The notes under the pieces were generated by a model that did not search any database, was not told the origin of the DNA, and worked only from the letters and a program-made list of their open reading frames with translations. The position numbers and the translations under genes were made by a program. From Dreissena polymorpha (taxonomy: Eukaryota > Mollusca > Bivalvia > Myida > Dreissenidae), in assembly GCF_020536995.1 (NCBI RefSeq), contig NC_068357.1, forward strand, positions 151,993,587 through 152,057,586: 64,000 nucleotides of DNA. Direction: 5' to 3'. This document shows, one piece after another, positions 1-11,128 of the stretch (positions are counted from its first letter, which is position 1; the number at the start of each line of letters is the position of its first letter).

Positions 1-233
1 GCTATAAATTCCTGTGGCTAGAAAAAAAAAATTAATAAAATGCTAGACCTTTAAGCTTGGAACATGTAACTCGTTTTAAGATTGATTTTTTTGGATGCAT
101 TACTTAATAATTGCAACAATTATAATATTTTGAACACAATCATGTCCATATATTTATTAAAAATACATGGTTATCAAAAAAATAAATAAAAAGCTTTTGC
201 CCGTAAATTAGGTAGCACCTATAATCATATTAT
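1..233. other. AT-rich sequence, nothing recognised
   Basis: No coding potential or repeat structure is visible here. It leads into the 178 bp array that follows. Confidence 0.5.
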
Positions 234-1110
234 AAGGCCTATTTTGTGAAAACTTTAAAAATCTTCTTGTCCATAACAATTGGGCCAAGGGCTACCAAAT
301 TTGGTATGAAGTGACATCTTATTGTCCTCTACCAAGTTTGTTCAAATTAAGCCCCTGGGGTCAAATTTGATTCTGCCCCGGAGGGTTAAAAAATTGAAAA
401 TTTGCTATATAAGGCCTATTTTGTGAAAACTTTAAAAATCTTCTTGTCCATAACCATTGGGCCTTAGGCTACCAAATTTGGTATGTAGTGACATCTAATA
501 GTCCTCTACCAAGTTTGTTCAAATTATGCCCCTGGGATCAAATTTGACCCCGCCCTGGGGAGTCAAAAAATCGAAAATTTGCTTATATAAGTCCTATTTT
601 GTGCAAACTTTAAAAATCTTCTAGTCCATAACCGTATGGCATAGGGCTACCAAATTTGGTATGTAATGCCATCTTATAGTCCTCTACCAAGTTTGTTCAA
701 ATTAAGCCCCTGGGATCAAATTAGACCGTTCCCCAGGGGTCACAAAATTGAACATATGCTTATATTGGGCCCATTTTGTGCAAACTATAAAAAATCGTCT
801 TGTCCATAACCATTGGGCCTATTTATATCAAATTTGGTAGGTAGTGACATCTAATAGTTCTCTACTAAGTTTTTTCAAATTATGCCCCTGGGAACAAATT
901 TGACCTTGCCCCAGGGGTCACAAAAATGAACATATGCTTAAATAAGGCCTATTTTGTGCAAACTTCAAAAATCTTCTTGTTCTTAATTATAGAGCCTAGG
1001 GCTACTAAATTTGGTATGTTGTGCTTTCTAATAGTTCTCTACCAAATTTGTACAAATTATTCCCCAGGGCTCAAATTTGACCCTGTCCCGGGAGGTCACA
1101 AAACTGAACA
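234..1110 (+). repeat. Tandem array, about 178 bp unit, five copies
   Basis: The phrase CCTATTTTGTG followed by AAACTTTAAAAATCTTCTTG recurs near 236, 413, 590, 768 and 948. Each copy continues through GGGCTACCAAATTTGGTATG and a CCTCTACCAAGTTTGTTCAAATT block. Copies have diverged by substitutions and small indels, so the array is old. The short open frame across the last unit is a by-product of the repeat. The array ends near a (CAA)n run at about 1158-1172. Confidence 0.9.
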
Positions 1111-1780
1111 TATGACGTGTACCAGGGGAGATTACTGCGGCCGTGTGGTTGTGACCAACAACAACAACAACATCTTGTAAACATTAGATAAAACCCTGTC
1201 ATTTAGTGCCATTTTAGATCAGATGGTGACTGCTTACAAAGGAATTGAAGTAAGAACATGTGTTCTGAATGTTTTTCTTATAAACTGAAACAAGTCGGGA
1301 TTTATTTAAATATGTAGAAAGTGACCATATATCCGGATAAAAAAAATTCGGATGACATGTTTATTTAATGTCTTTTTTGTAGTGTTTAAACCAGTTGAAT
1401 AATATCTTATTGATTTTAAAACACAACTTCCATGAACATGATTATTTCCATAAAAGTCAATATATGATACTGCATTGTAAACTCAAACTTTGTATCCAAG
1501 AGAAGGTGTTGGAATTAATGAAGTGCAATGTTCTTAACTATCGTATATGCTGCTTTTTATAACTAATGATTCATTGTTCCATTTGTGAATTGTGACTCAT
1601 GAATTGTGGAGATATGATTGTCAATTGCTCAACGATCCATATAAATTTCTGATCATTTTATAATTTTCTTAATATAAGTTATTAATTGATCTTAGAAGAC
1701 ATATGTATTACTTAATTAAATACATTTATAAATATAAGAAATAATCTTTATATTATCATAATATTCTCAGGCCTGTTGTA
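1111..1780. other. AT-rich spacer, nothing recognised
   Basis: Apart from a short (CAA)n tract near 1158-1172, no coding region or repeat family is recognised. Confidence 0.5.
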
Positions 1781-1781
1781 C

Positions 1782-2197
1782 TAAGGGATGTGTGGGTTGT
1801 TAATTATATGTATGCCCCTCTTCGAAGAAGAGGGTGTTTATTGTTTTGCACATGTCGGTCCGTCCGTCATCCGTATGTCCGTCCACCAGATGATTTCTGG
1901 ATGATAGCTCAAGAACGCTTAGGCCTAGGATCATGACACTTCAAAGGTACATTGATCATGACTCGCAGATGACCCCTGCTGATTTTGGTCTAAGGGATGT
2001 GTGGGTTGTTAATTATATGTATGCCCCTCTTCGAGGAAGAGGATGTTTATTGTTTTGCACATGTTGGTCCGTCCGTCATCCGTATGTCCGTCCACCAGAT
2101 GGTTTCTGGATGATAACTCAAGAACGCTAAGGCCTAGGATCATGACAGTTCAAAGGTACATTGATTATGACTCGCAGATGACCCCTGCTGATTTTGA
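1782..2197 (+). repeat. 208 bp head-module tandem duplication
   Basis: A block starting CTAAGGGATGTGTGGGTTG, passing through GCCCCTCTTCGAAGAAGAGG and a GTCCGTCCG stretch, occurs at about 1782 and again at about 1990. The two copies are much more alike than the neighbouring array units, so this looks like a recent unequal duplication of the element's head. The palindromic TTCGAA motif is also found, in the opposite orientation, at 51,930-51,955. Confidence 0.8.
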
Positions 2198-2945
2198 AGT
2201 CACTAGGTAAAATGGTCAAGGTCACGGTGACTGGAAATAGTAAAATGTTTTCCGGATGATAACTCAAAAACGCTTATGCCTATGATCATGAAACTTCATA
2301 GGTACATTGATCATGACTCGCAGATGACCCCTATTGATTTTCAGGTCACTAGGTCAAATGTCAAGGTCACGGTGACCGGAAATAGTAAAATGGTTTCCGG
2401 ATGATAACTCAAGAACGTTTTATGCTTAGGATCATGAAACTTCATAGTTGCATTGATCATGATTCGCAGATGACCCTATTGATTCTCAGGTCAAAGGTCA
2501 AGGTCACTGTGACCCGAAATAGTGAAATGTTAAATCAAGAACGCTTATTCCTAGGATCATGAAACTTCATAGGTACATGGATCATGACTCGCAGATTTCC
2601 CCTATTGATTTTCAGTCACTAGATCAAAGGTCACGGTGACTCAACTTAGACAAATGGTTTCCGGATTATAACTCAAGAACACTTACGCCTAGGATCATGA
2701 AACTTCATAGGTACATTTATCATGACTAGCAGATGACCCCTATTGACTTTCAGGTCACTAGGACAAAGTTCAAGGTCACGGTGACTTCACACAGTAAAAT
2801 GGTTTCCGGATGATAACTAAAGAAAGCTTACGCCTATGATCATGAAACTTCATAGGTACATTAATCATGACTCACAGATGGACCCCTATTGATTTTCAGG
2901 TCACTAGGTCAAAGGTCAAGGTCACAGTGCCAAAAACGTATTCAC
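1928..2945 (+). repeat. Tandem array, 126-146 bp unit, about 7 copies
   Basis: Each unit contains GATCATGAAACTTCATAGG, a GACTCGCAGATGACCCC block, GGTCACTAGGTCAAAGGTCA and a GGTTTCCGGATGATAACTC block. Units begin near 1928, 2138, 2283, 2429, 2555, 2691 and 2837. The same family, reverse-complemented and with more copies, makes up 50,505-51,880. Confidence 0.9.
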
Positions 2946-3149
2946 TCAATGGCTGCTACTACAACTGACAGCCCATATGGGGGGGGCATGGATGTTTTAC
3001 AAACAGCCCTTGTTTGAGATGATTCTTTACAAAGAAAGATGCTACTATTGTATTTGTTATAATGTGTGAAAGGCTCTAAGAAGGAACCAGAGATTATTAA
3101 CCATTTACCAAACACCAACAGGATTTTACGGGTTTATAGCTGACGACTT

Positions 3150-3218
3150 TATAAATAATTATGATAAAATGAGAAATTGCTCAAGATGAGCAATTTCTCC
3201 TTTTATCACAATTATTTC
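3150..3218. repeat. Near-perfect 34 bp hairpin
   Basis: The arms GAGAAATTGCTCA and TGAGCAATTTCTC flank a 3 bp loop near 3186-3188. Pairing continues outward with few mismatches through GATAAAA and AATAATT. A second short inverted match (ATTTACCAAAC near 3105, GTTTGGTAAA near 3310) lies outside it, which suggests the remains of a foldback element of about 200 bp. Confidence 0.75.
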
Positions 3219-3560
3219 TACCCTACCTGATTATTTCCTTAATATTCCATTACAATTTAATTGTCGTCTGCAACCTTTTTCAAATTGGGAAAGTCCATAA
3301 TGTGTCGTTTGGTAAAGGGCTAAGGCATTTTGATTCCTACGGGTCTTGTGAATCTGTTTCAAATCAAATGCGTATATTTGATCTTCAGCATCTAAAAATA
3401 TGTGAAATAGAAAGAATGACAATATCTTTTGGAGGGATAAATGTGCCTACGTTATAAGCAATGGGACTGTGCTTCAAAGGAACAATTCCCGGGCTTTTTA
3501 GTCTGTTTAGTTAACACGGTAGTAACTTTTTCCATATATAAAAATCTCACCCTTCCAACT
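3219..3560. other. Unassigned; outer arm of a possible foldback element
   Basis: No coding sequence is recognised. The segment contains the outer inverted match to 3105 described with the hairpin at 3150-3218. Confidence 0.4.
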
Positions 3561-3569
3561 TTAAGCGCC

Positions 3570-3692
3570 CAGTGGGACGAGGGATAGACAGAGAAAGTCA
3601 CATGCTTGAGTACATTTCAACCCATGCGCATTGCGCGTTTTTTTCGCATAAAAAACAGTGGAGCGATACAGGGCCATCATGGCCCTCTTGTA
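3570..3692 (-). repeat. Head of the CAAGAGGGCC repeat family fused to LINE RT
   Basis: On the minus strand the LINE reading frame runs directly into CAAGAGGGCCATGATGGCCC followed by TATCGCTC. That is the head sequence of the family also seen at 49,593 and 50,355. The LINE's RT therefore stops at a junction with another repeat. Confidence 0.6.
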
Positions 3693-5874
3693 GTAATTGC
3701 TAGATTCGGCGATTTTGATGTGGTCCATATTGCACTATCGTCAACAAAAAGTGATAAATTGATTAGATCAGTGTTATTTTGTGAATTATGTGCATTAAAT
3801 TCTCTGTCTAGGGTGTTCATAGTCACGGAAAATAATATCGGAGATAGGACATTACCTTGGGGACAGCCGTTTATAGTCTCAACTGATTCTGATGTCGCGT
3901 CATGCAGTCTCACTTTTATTTTACGCGTTGTAATAAAAGCTGCAAGCCAGTTGAGCATTTTACCCTCTATTCCTAACGTATTAAGTGTTTAATGGCATTT
4001 TCGTTCCATAGTTTATCGAATGCGGCTGTGAGGTCTAAAAATACAGCTGCTACGGTTTGACCGAGATTTTGGGCTCTTTTAATATCAGCTTCAAGGCGTG
4101 CTAAATGATCTTCGCAAGAGTGGTTAGATCTACAGCCCGATTGGACTTCTGAGATTTTGTTATGTTTTTCTAGATACGCGCAGAGTCTCGGTTTTATCAT
4201 TTTCTGCATTAGTTTGGTGAACGTAGAGGTTAAAGAGATCGGCCGATATGAAGCTGGAGAGTCTTAAGGCTTATTAATTTTAAGGATCGGAATTATTGTG
4301 GCCACGTGCCATTCATCAGGAAGAGTACCTTCAGACCATGATTTATTATAAAGGGCAAGTAATTCTTGTTTCCCCGAGAGTGGAAGTTGTTTAAGTATTT
4401 TATAATGGATGTAATCGTCGCCCGGCGCGCCGTTTTTGCATGTAAGGAGAGCTGATTCGAGCTCGAACAGGCTAAAAGGAGCATTGTATTTGTGAGTTTT
4501 TTCCTCGGTAAGAGATTGTAACCAGACAGGAAATTCATTTTTTGTTTTTATTTTCTTTGCAATAAACGTTTCAGAGAAGCCTTCGTCACTGCTTACTTTT
4601 TGATAATGTTGTACCAGGGCAGAAGCTTTTTCAGCGTTAGATACAAGAACTTCGTTGTTAACCCGAAAGATAGGTGTATTAGTAGGGGGTCTGCCTTGCA
4701 TGCGCTTAACTTGATCCCATAGTTCTTTGCTAGTTGTTTTATGTGAGAGATTATTACAAAATTCGTTCCAGCTTTCTACTTTTGCCTTTTTTAATACTTG
4801 CTTTGCGCTTTTGCGGGCTTCCCTATGTTTGTCATACTTAAGTCCGGTTCTGATTCGGATACATTTTCTCCTACATTTTTCACGATATTTAATGGCGTCT
4901 GTGCATTCTTGATTCCACCATGGTACAGACCGTTTGAATTTTTTAGGTTTTTTGCCTACAGGGATTGAGTTATCAAGCGCAGTTTTAAGTTTTGTTATAT
5001 AGGATTTAAAGTAAGAGTTGGTGTCAGTATTATCTACATTAGGAAGGAACTCATTATAACACTGAGTTTTAAAGTTGTTCCATTGTTCAGGTGTGGCTTT
5101 GTGTATTTTCCATTTGTGTTGTGTGGACGGAAGGATATTCTCTATTCTTGTCTTAATGTTTATTATGATTGGGAGATGGTCACTTCCAAACGAGTCGTCA
5201 ATGACATTGAAATCGCTTATAGCTTGAAGAAGGGCTGAGGTAAGGGCTAGATCGATCGCGCTGTCGGGTTGATCTTCGCGATCAGACAATCTCGTTATTT
5301 GACCGTCGTTAAGGAAGTTTATGCTGTTATTGTTAATTAATTTTAAGAGATTTTCAGAGTTATCGTCGCATCGTTGATCACCCTCGGGGTTCCAGCAGGG
5401 GTGTTTTAGATTGAAATCGCCAACAATAATATTATTCTTTCTATGGTCAACTGAATGGAAAATTTTTGCATAGTTTTCACAAGTATTATCTTTAGTTTGA
5501 GCATATACGCATTGAATGCGGAATGATTGGTGCTTAGTCAAGTACAGTGTGAGGGCACACGATTCAATGGGGCAATCCTGATCAATGTTTATTTTAGTAA
5601 AGGAAATGCCTGATTTTATATATATTGCTACCCCAGTGCCTATAAGTTTTTCTCTTTGTTCACCTCTCACAGGTTCTTGATATCTTTTTAAATGAACTTG
5701 TCTGTGATTACTTTTGTAGTTCGTTTCCTGGAGACATACTACATGCACTTCGTTGTTATTAACATAATTTTGAAGCTCGTACATTTTTGCATTTGAGTTA
5801 TGAGTAACCCCTCGGGCGTTCCACGACATAATTGTAAGACTGTTTATATTATGAGTATGAACTGTCGCAGACAT
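3692..5874 (-). pseudogene. LINE ORF2: endonuclease + truncated reverse transcriptase
   Basis: Non-LTR retrotransposon replication protein. Starting at ATG 5874, the APE-type endonuclease comes first and looks whole: MSWNARG, VVCLQETN (catalytic Glu), VGDFN and GSDHLPI are all visible in the first 240 residues. A linker and the first RT blocks follow (IIPILK, then YRPISL). An in-frame TAA interrupts the frame near 4266. A one-base shift lies near 3975, after VFLDLTAAFDKLW, which holds the first catalytic Asp. The frame then carries GCPQGNVLSPILF and FVDD (the catalytic pair) and ends at about 3692, where another repeat begins. The thumb and C-terminus are missing. This resembles Jockey/LOA-group LINEs, but clade placement is uncertain. 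Confidence 0.85.
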
Positions 5875-5931
5875 TGGGGGTTTGGTGTGTTAAATTGACC
5901 TAACGTACGGGATTAAGGCTACTAGATTAAC

Positions 5932-7428
5932 TTAATATATTCCGTACGCGTGGCGAAAGAAGACCGGAAACGGCGGTGCAATCGCGTGTCCTTTGCGGAG
6001 GCTATGGCGCATGATTGGGGTCGAGCTGTTACGGGCCATGCGTTGCCGGTTTCTATGTATATTGAAGGGAGAATACGAGGGGTGGTCGGATATCCTGTGT
6101 CGTTGCTGATGATGGCGTGGTTGCCTAGGTTGTTGTTGTTGCCTTGTTTGTTGCGGTGATGGTATAAGGTTGAGCATTTTTTCAGGGTGATCTGAAGTTT
6201 GTGAGCTGGAGGGTAGCTTATGCTGTTGTTGTTGGCGGAATGTATGTTCAACATTTTTTGTGGCTACATTATTTGTGGTTGATGTTGATGCCGGTTGTTC
6301 GGGCGGAGTAGGATTGGTATGCTCAATATTATATTGCGCCTCATTTTCGGGGAATTTGTTTTTAAGTATGGACAAAATTTCTGATTCAGATTTACCAACT
6401 AACTGTTTAGCTATTTGGGCAAGATTGGGTCGCTTATTTATAGCTTGAAGGTTATTGATGTATTGATTGGTAACCTTTAAGTTTTTGCTGTTGATAGTAG
6501 ATTGGTATTTGTGATAGATCGGACACCCCTTATACGCCGCGCTATGCCCGCCGCCACAGTTTGCGCATTTCCTAGCGTGCCTGGTAGTGCACGACGCGTG
6601 CGAATGATTCCCCGCGCAATGTGGGCACTTCGCGTTATAATAACTTATTGTTACAAACATTGGACGCATGGCCGAACATCTGGCATTTAAAGCATCGAAG
6701 AGTTGCTAGGAGCGCGGGCTTAACATTGTGGTCTAGTATATTTGTTGGGGCGTTTTCCGTCTTGAATGTGACCGTAATGACATTGTTTTTAAGACCACTA
6801 TGGACTGCTTCTACGTTGGATTTGTTTTTTAGATCGTTTTTTAACTTGTCTATATCCGCGTTTTTGGGAACTTGGATGACACCACTTGCAAGTTTAGTTT
6901 GATCAATTAGCTTGAAATCAAATCTATCAAAGGAGAAATGTTTAGCTTGGTTGAGTGCGTCGTCCCTAATTTTGAAGAGGAGACCAGCTTTGGACTCTTT
7001 TAGGGGTCTTACTCTCTCAGAGCCTAGCAGTTTGATAAAGGCTTCCCCTATTGCCTTAGCCTTCTCTCGCGGGAAGATCACCGCGACAGTGGTAAGGCAA
7101 AAGGTAAGCCATATTGCCGGGGCATGTTTATGGGCTTGGGAGCATGATGGCCCGTTGGAAGGGGGAGTAGTCTGATTCGTGGTCGATGGGGTTTTGGTCT
7201 TATTGTCATTAATTTTCTGGGGAGTCACGGTTACAGGGACGACTGGGGTTATTGCGGTGTCATCGGAAATACGCGTCGCTGAATACGGAGCGCCAGACTC
7301 GGAATCAATTGAGATTCCCCGGTGCGGAACATTGCGCGCTTGATTTTAGGGGTTTCCGTCATTGTGGTGTCCTTACTGGAGAACGACTTCTTCATTCTCC
7401 TGAAAGCTGTCTTAAATGGCCCGGACAT
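5932..7428 (-). pseudogene. LINE ORF1: gag-like protein with three CCHC zinc knuckles
   Basis: Nucleic-acid-binding partner of the ORF2 at 3692-5874. I place the start at ATG 7428 (MSGPFKTAF). A frameshift near 7310 leads into TPQKINDNK, then a PRE_C2HC-like region at roughly residues 90-190, then zinc knuckle 1 (CFKCQMFGHASNVC). A second one-base shift near 6660 leads to knuckles 2 and 3 (CPHCAGNHSHASC and CANCGGGHSAAYKGC). The C-terminus is rich in Gln, Pro and His. Three knuckles after a PRE_C2HC domain are typical of Jockey/I-type LINE ORF1 proteins. ORF2 starts 57 bp downstream. Two frameshifts mean this copy is dead. Confidence 0.8.
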
Positions 7429-8290
7429 AGTAATGATAGGAAGTGCGGTAAGGTTTGATTTAGAATAATACGTGTACGGTAGTCGTTTTTCTTAAGTTTA
7501 TCTTAATTATTATTTCCCTTGTAAAATCTCAATCCTGTTTTCCTTAAGCTGTTTGTATGTAATGGAATGAAGCAATTGGGTACTTTATGTCTGCGATTTC
7601 GCCGCTCGCGCAGTGTTTGGATTTCAGTTGATTGAGGAAATACTTTGTTCTTTACGTGCGAGTAGTTAATTATCTATCAATTTTTTGCGGTTCGATAGAG
7701 ACTTCGCGAGTAGTCTAATAGGTCTTATCACGGACTCTTGATTACACGGATAAGAAACGGGACCGTTACGACAAATATCTTGTTGTGTCTAAGTCACGTG
7801 ACCGTGTCGTAACTAACGATCTTTTATCGAAGCGCCGAGGTTATACATTTGATGTACCCACTCACGTATTTTGTTAAATTATAATTTCATTTCTAGGCCG
7901 ATTTTGACAAATTATATATCATTAGAAAGCTAACGTAACGTAGTTTTCAGATATGTAAATATATATTAAGTTCTTCGTCTGCTTTCGGCAGCCCGGCGAG
8001 TTATAACTTAAACTTTTGCAAATATCATACCGTTTTGGAGTTTTAGAATCTTTAATTAATTAAATAATTTTCCTTCCTGCACTGAAGCACTTTATCGCTA
8101 ATTGCGTTTTTATTTAACTCCACTATTAATTTCACTATTAATCCAATTTGATTTTATTAATCCAATATTTCCAAGATAATCCGCTTAATTTCACGACCTA
8201 ACCTAACGCAACGAAAATGCCGAGGTGCGAAGAAATACGTCCGAACGACTCGAGATGAGCGACACCGTATGTTAACTCATTTCATACTAC

Positions 8291-8937
8291 AGCCTTATCT
8301 ACGTCTCTGCTCTAAGCAACCCCTATCAGTAATAGCCTTATCTCTACCACTAGATAAAAAGTACCCTCATCAGCTTTGAATGCCTGACAGATTATATGTT
8401 TATTGTTACCTTTAGTGTTGTGAAAAAGGTTGTTTTTATGTGTTGTTACTTTGTAGAGTAATTATGTAACAAATATTTTATTATTATAATGCCCATTTAA
8501 AAATAAATATAGTAATATTATGAAAATTTCGAAATCTTGCATAACTTATTAAATAAAAAACATTGGATTATTTCCAAATAATCTATCCAATACCATTATT
8601 ACTTATTTATACACTTTTTACAAATATAAACTGATTTAATTAATAAAAACATTATTAAATAAGACAAAAACACATACTAAATTATTTAATGTCATAAAAA
8701 CAATAATAAGATATTGTAAATAATACAAACATACATCAATAGATAAAAAGGACATCTATGTTTCAATTGCAAGTAATTTTATGGAAAAAAAGAAAGACAT
8801 TCTGAGAACATCTTTATTATTTATATGCTTTTATTAGAACTTTATAAAAAATAAATAGAATACAAATAACTATCCTTAGAAAACAGTTATTCGTAATTAC
8901 TAAATCCTAAACAAACAGAAAAAGAAAAAAGAAAAAA
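8291..8937. other. AT-rich spacer
   Basis: Very AT-rich sequence with runs of AATAATA and AATAAAAA. No genes or repeat families were recognised. Confidence 0.5.
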
Positions 8938-8939
8938 TA

Positions 8940-9030
8940 TCTGGGGGTGAACTGTCCAGGGAGCAGGGGTGAATTGTCTAGGGGGTGAATTGTTTTCTGG
9001 GGGTGAATTGTCTTGGGGGTGAATTGTCTC
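8940..9030 (+). repeat. Short tandem GGGGGTGAATTGTC repeats
   Basis: About five imperfect copies of GGGGGTGAATTGTC with variable spacers. They sit at the left edge of the SWIM/YqaJ coding sequence and may be a subterminal repeat of the transposon or of an element that truncated it. No matching array was found on the far side. Confidence 0.6.
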
Positions 9031-9035
9031 GCTTC

Positions 9036-11128
9036 CGATCAAATCATGAAAGGCACTGTGTTTAAGAAAGAAAGAGCGTATAGCTTCTATAAGGAGCGTC
9101 ATACTAGTGGCATTAAAGTTGGTGTAAACAAAAACTTGACCCTAGTCAGAGCAAACGTAATTGCCTCCATGAAAAAAATGAAATACAAGGTTGTAGTTGT
9201 CTTGAAGAACAATGGGAATGTGATGTATGCTGCCTGTGACTGTCCAGCCGGGTAGTTGCAATAATCTAACTCTCAGCTATTGACCCTCCGGGTTATGAGC
9301 TGTACGTATGTACTCATAAAAGCTCAGAGCATTCAAGAAGAACTATCCAACCGGGTAATTACATAGTTATCTTTATTGTAAATTAATTGGTGCATGTCTT
9401 ACTTTTCATTTCTTTTCATTGGCACTGCACATAACCATGATTTGTTTAGTTTGCTCCACAACAGCCATGTATCCATATAATTGTTTATTGAAATATCATT
9501 TAATCAATATGTACAGTATATTATGAACATGTAACATCGTACATAGTACAAAACACAAGAATCACACGGGTCTTTGGAAAGTAGATAATATATATTACTG
9601 TAAACACCAGCAACATGTATTTCTTGAAACTTATCTTTTCATTACAAAGTGATGCTATTACAGTTTTTTTTTAGAAATTTAAGTTGTTCTTGTTTACAAG
9701 AGAGCTGGATAATAATGCGGGAATATTGTCAATTAAAATGAATAATAGTTTGTTTATTTACAAAGCTTGCAGTGTAAGAATACAAACGCTGCTTTTAAAA
9801 TTGTTTCTTATTGTCTCTATATTTCTCTTATGATGAATTTCAGACTCGGTCCTAGAGGAGAAGGCAAGTGCAACCATGTTGGAGGACTGTTGTTCTGTGT
9901 GGAGGACTTCGCACGGAATGACATGCAGAAGGCTCCAGAAGTTGTGACCTGCACATCAAGGCTAAGCAACTGGAATGTTCCACGGGATCTCAAAATGGAC
10001 TCTGCTCCCCTTGCTGAACTAAAATTTCGTAAGGTAGCTCATGGAAAACTTCACGATCAATCCCCAATTTCCACTAATTATGATCCTCGCGCTCCTGCTG
10101 ACAGATTTATGGATTTTGCAGCGTTGGGAACACTATACACCGACTTGGAAATTTGTATGCCTGCTTCTGAATTCTTCTTGTTTCATGAAGACCTTTCGGA
10201 AACCAATACCGGTAGTGGGGAGGTTGAGGTTCTGCTTGATGAAAGCTTTCATGTGGCTGACCAAGTTGAGGTGAACACTTCCATCAATGAAGTTAAACGT
10301 AATATTGACAAAAGCAGTGATTAATCGGACATAAATGTGTTTAAACTTTGTACTGTGAACATGCAGGACATTAATTACTCCGGAAACCACTGTGAAATTC
10401 AGTCAGCAGAGCCACAATACATTGATAAAGATCATGTTGACCCTGAAATAATAAACACATTGGAAGGACGAACCAAGGCACAAAGTGATTCAGATTTGTG
10501 GAACAATGTGTGCAAGTAAATTGCTTCAAATTTTGGCAAAATTATTAAGCGCAAGTAGAACCCTGATGGTTTGTTGAAGCAGATGCTTTACTCCAACTTT
10601 ACTTCGAAAGCAACAGAATATGGGAGGCAAAATGAAGAGATTGCGGTGAAGGAGTACGTAAACAAAATGGCGACAAGTGGAACAAATGTGGTCGTTACGA
10701 AAATGGGACTATTACTGCATAAGCAATATACGTGGTTGGGTGCTTCAGTCGATGGGATAATACATGACACCACTTTAGATAGCTTCGGATGTCTTGAAGT
10801 GAAATGCCCCATGTCGCGTGGCGGCTTAAGTGTGAATGAAGCGGTTGAAAAATAGCCATTTTGTCTTAGAAAAACTGACAGCGGTGAGGTCCAGTTGAGT
10901 AGAAATCATGACTATTACTTTCAAGTTCAAGGGCAAATGTTTGTAACTGGGCTTTCATGGACTGACTTTGTTGTGTGGCTTGAAAATGGTGTAGTATTTA
11001 TTGAGCGCATCCAGCTTGACCAAGCCTCCTGGGATTCTCGATGGCTGCCAGCCTTGCAAACATTTTACAAGACAGTTTTCGTGCCTGAGATGTTGACTAG
11101 ACGAGTTCACGACTTAGTTAATAACTAA
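9036..11128 (+). pseudogene. SWIM zinc finger + YqaJ-type nuclease (transposon accessory gene)
   Basis: Exon 1 runs from about 9036 to 9251 and ends CDCPAG. A GT donor at 9252 and a TTTCAG acceptor at 9841-9843 join it to exon 2 (LGPRGEGKCNHVGGLLF), which completes a SWIM motif CxC...CxH. Downstream, TKAQSDSDLW, SNFGKIIKRK, LGASVDGI and CLEVKCP match YqaJ/lambda-exonuclease-like nucleases (PD-(D/E)xK fold), and the frame ends RRVHDLVNN at 11,128. Four in-frame stops interrupt the coding sequence (near 10,322, 10,517, 10,556 and 10,852), so it is a pseudogene. Proteins of this kind accompany ISL2EU-type DNA transposons (from memory), which fits the convergent THAP/DDE gene at 13,049-15,416. 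The N-terminal start is not resolved. Confidence 0.8.

Larger units (their letters stand above)
3692..8290 (-). mobile_element. Jockey-like LINE, 3'-truncated
   Basis: Contains the ORF1 (5932-7428) and ORF2 (3692-5874) described separately. The 860 bp upstream of ORF1 is less AT-rich than its surroundings and is probably the 5' UTR; its outer limit near 8290 is only estimated from base composition. Having the 5' part while lacking the 3' part is unusual for a LINE, since normal insertion truncates the 5' end. The 3' loss is therefore better explained by a later deletion or by insertion of the CAAGAGGGCC repeat. Confidence 0.7.

Noticed and set aside
5950-7175. Plus-strand open frames opposite the LINE ORF1
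   Set aside because: They have no domains and exist only because the opposite strand is coding.
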